Both the position numbers and the translations under genes were made by a program. Positions 62,417 through 64,000 of a stretch of DNA of 64,000 nt are shown piece by piece; positions within the stretch are counted from its first letter, which is position 1, and each line of letters starts with the position of its first letter. The notes below the pieces were generated by a model, which was given only the letters and a program-made list of their open reading frames with translations, was not told the origin of the DNA and searched no databases. Source of the stretch: Streptomyces luomodiensis (GTDB taxonomy: Bacteria; Actinomycetota; Actinomycetes; Streptomycetales; Streptomycetaceae); the NCBI RefSeq assembly GCF_031679605.1, contig NZ_CP117522.1:4712001-4776000 (forward strand), given 5' to 3'.

Positions 62417-63102
62417 CCGCACCTCCCGATCTGACGAAGGTGCTGATCGTCGAGGACCACCGGGTGGTGGCCGAGGGGCTGTGGGCCCTGCTGGCCGAGT
62501 ACGCGGACCTGACGGTGGTCGGCTGGGCCGACTCGGTCGCCGAGACCGTGCCCATGGCCAAGGAACTGCAGCCCGATGTGGCGCTGGTCGACTTCCGGCT
62601 GCCGGACGGCACCGGGGCCGACGCGGCGGCCGGCATCCGGGCCCATGACCCCTCCGTCGCCATCGTGATCCTCAGCGCCGACGCCAGCGACTCGGCACTG
62701 CTGGCCGCGGTGGAGTCGGGCGCCTGCGGCTATCTGCTGAAGTCGGCGGGCGGCGACGAGATCGCGGCCGCCATCCGCTCGGCCGCCGAGGGCGAGACCC
62801 TCATCCCGGCCAGCACCCTGATGGAGGTGCTGGCCCGGCACCGCGAGAACGCGCGGTCGACCGCCGAGCAGACCGAGCGCCTGGGCAGCCTGACCCCGCG
62901 CGAGCAGGAGATCCTCACGCTGATGAGCCACGGCCTGGACAACCGGGCGGTCGCGGAGCGGCTGAGCATCAGCTACGCCACCGTGCGCACGCATGTGCGC
63001 AGGATCCTGGAGAAGCTGGACGCGCGCTCGCAGCTGGAGGCGGTCGCGAAGGCCACCGACTTCGGCTTCAAGGCCGCGCAGCCGGAGGGGCCGGAGGAGT
63101 GA
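62413..63102 (+). CDS. NarL-type response regulator, partner of the hybrid kinase
   Basis: 229 residues. Receiver with VLIVEDHRVV and Asp60 (VALVDFRLPDGTG), Lys in YLLKSAGG; LuxR helix-turn-helix LTPREQEILTLMSHG and ISYATVRTHVRRILEKL. GTG start overlaps the kinase stop (GTGA). It probably takes the phosphate from the kinase and may also feed back on it through the kinase's own receiver. Confidence 0.93.
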   Translation: MTAPPDLTKVLIVEDHRVVAEGLWALLAEYADLTVVGWADSVAETVPMAKELQPDVALVDFRLPDGTGADAAAGIRAHDPSVAIVILSADASDSALLAAVESGACGYLLKSAGGDEIAAAIRSAAEGETLIPASTLMEVLARHRENARSTAEQTERLGSLTPREQEILTLMSHGLDNRAVAERLSISYATVRTHVRRILEKLDARSQLEAVAKATDFGFKAAQPEGPEE

Positions 63103-63363
63103 CGGGCTGACCGGGTGTCGGCCCGTCGTCGGCTGTCGGACGTTGCTTTCGGCCGTCGGCTAATGGCTGTCGGCTGTTGTCGGCAATGGCCTTCCCTCCT
63201 GTGGTAGGGGGCCGTTCGCCGTGCGGGCCCGGTACCGGCTCTCCCCTCCATGGGTCCGGTACGGATGGGGCGGGACCACCGGGACGGGCCCCTGGGGGCC
63301 GAACGGTCCGATAAGTCCCTCCTTGGATGGAATCGTGGACGCACCGGGACGGGTTCCCCTCCC
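63103..63363. other. Intergenic region with degenerate GTCGGCTGT repeats
   Basis: 261 bases without a gene. GTCGGC recurs about six times from 63118 to 63185. No hairpin with a T run is seen. Confidence 0.5.
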
Positions 63364-64000
63364 ATGCGAGTCCCTGGACGTATCCGATGCCCGCTCAGCC
63401 GCGGGTACACGATCGCCTTCCTGGCGGCCGCCGCGTGTTACGCGGCGGTCCTCGCGGCCGTCGTCACCGGCTCGGGGCTGGTCCGGCTCGACTGGCAGGT
63501 GGCCCTCTTCAAGCCGTACAAGCAGTGGCCGCAGGCCCGGCCGGTGCTGGACGCCTTCGTCATCGCGGGCCAGCGCGGCCCCACCGCCCTGGCCGCCCTG
63601 GTCTGGGCCGGATGGCGCGGCCGGCGGACCGGAAGCCTCCGTCCGCCGCTGGTCCTGGGCACCGCGCTGGTTCTGCTCAACGCGAGCGTCGGCGCCGTCA
63701 AGATCCTCACCGGGCGGCTGAACCCGCAGTACGCCCAGACCCCCGGGTCCGCCGAGCTCCTCCACGGCGGAATGGCCTTCCCCTCCGGTCACACCGCGAA
63801 CGCCGTCGTCGTCTGGGGCGCCGTCGCCTATCTCGCCGGGCACCACCGGCGGACGGGCGCGCTGGTCGCCTGCCTGATGGCCCTCGGCGTCGGTCTGACC
63901 ACCGTCTATCTGGGCACCCACTGGGTCAGTGACGTCCTGGGCGGCTGGGCCGCCGGCGCACTCGTCCTGCTGACCCTTCCGCTTCTCGAACCGCTGATCG
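63364..64000 (+). CDS. PAP2-family membrane phosphatase, cut by window end
   Basis: About 212 residues visible. PAP2 motifs: KILTGRLNP (variant of K-x6-R-P, with Asn in place of Arg), AFPSGHTAN, and GTHWVSDVLGG (H-x3-D). Five membrane helices are visible. Removes a phosphate from a lipid or polyprenyl pyrophosphate at the outer face. ATG 63364 is the first start in frame. The final helix and C-terminus lie outside the window. Confidence 0.88.
   Translation, partial: MRVPGRIRCPLSRGYTIAFLAAAACYAAVLAAVVTGSGLVRLDWQVALFKPYKQWPQARPVLDAFVIAGQRGPTALAALVWAGWRGRRTGSLRPPLVLGTALVLLNASVGAVKILTGRLNPQYAQTPGSAELLHGGMAFPSGHTANAVVVWGAVAYLAGHHRRTGALVACLMALGVGLTTVYLGTHWVSDVLGGWAAGALVLLTLPLLEPLI

Noticed and set aside
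58008..62422. Long minus-strand frames of 801 and 686 residues
   Set aside because: They are antisense to the Ig-like protein and the hybrid kinase. No motif, no ribosome site; shadows.

Overview
The window is chromosomal DNA from a Streptomyces or a very close relative. GC is very high, third codon positions are almost always G or C, and GTG starts are frequent. Typical Streptomyces families are present: DUF5753 XRE regulators with DUF397 partners, DUF2520, DUF3180, zf-HC2 anti-sigmas, and the conserved block folP-folB-folK / folE / ftsH / hpt / tilS / dacB / ppa. I see no tRNA, rRNA, insertion sequence, prophage or CRISPR array. Both ends cut a gene (panC at the left, a PAP2 phosphatase at the right).

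Layout. 1-5.2 kb: panC with a DUF2520 dehydrogenase, a threonine-aldolase-like PLP enzyme, two ArsR-type regulators. 5.3-7.3 kb: a NarL/DesK two-component system. 7.4-9.7 kb: a MidA-family methyltransferase beside a stand-alone nuoD2. 9.7-14.8 kb: a coiled-coil membrane protein and an OpuC/Osm-type osmolyte ABC importer. 15.3-18.5 kb: an extracytoplasmic esterase divergent from an MprF-like lipid aminoacyltransferase that has an ECF-type promoter. 18.6-22.3 kb: folate synthesis. 22.5-30.2 kb: ftsH, hpt, tilS, a zinc metalloprotease and dacB on one strand, with ppa divergent. 30.3-35.4 kb: ThrE and LysE exporters, DedA, glutamate decarboxylase. 35.4-43.1 kb: a possible pseudo-caspase, PadR, DinB-like, aldehyde dehydrogenase, and an XRE / ATPase / DUF397 regulatory set enclosing a site-2 protease. 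43.5-49.8 kb: a family-A DNA polymerase, an MreB-like protein, two sigma/anti-sigma pairs, and lspA. 50.4-60 kb: two cellulases (GH5, GH6), an orphan receiver, a subtilase that has lost its catalytic residues, and an operon GtrA / processive GT2 / GT39 / membrane-anchored Ig-like protein. 60-64 kb: a small unknown protein, a REC-PAS-PAS-kinase, its NarL partner, and PAP2.

How genes work together. folP, folB, folK and folE supply dihydrofolate precursors. The osmolyte importer has two permeases, a lipoprotein and a divergent ATPase. The MidA methyltransferase lies beside the gene for the complex I subunit family it is known to modify. The 50-60 kb block looks like a surface-glycan locus with synthesis genes on one strand and cellulases plus a pseudoprotease on the other; its product is unknown and it is my best candidate for an undescribed system.

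Two non-coding signals stand out. First, at least nine genes end inside short tandem repeats (periods of 11 to 35 bp) that include the stop codon. Second, a near-identical iteron block of about 29 bp lies about 105 bp upstream of both the ATPase gene (41059) and the DUF397 gene (43131), which points to co-regulation, probably by the DUF5753 regulator.
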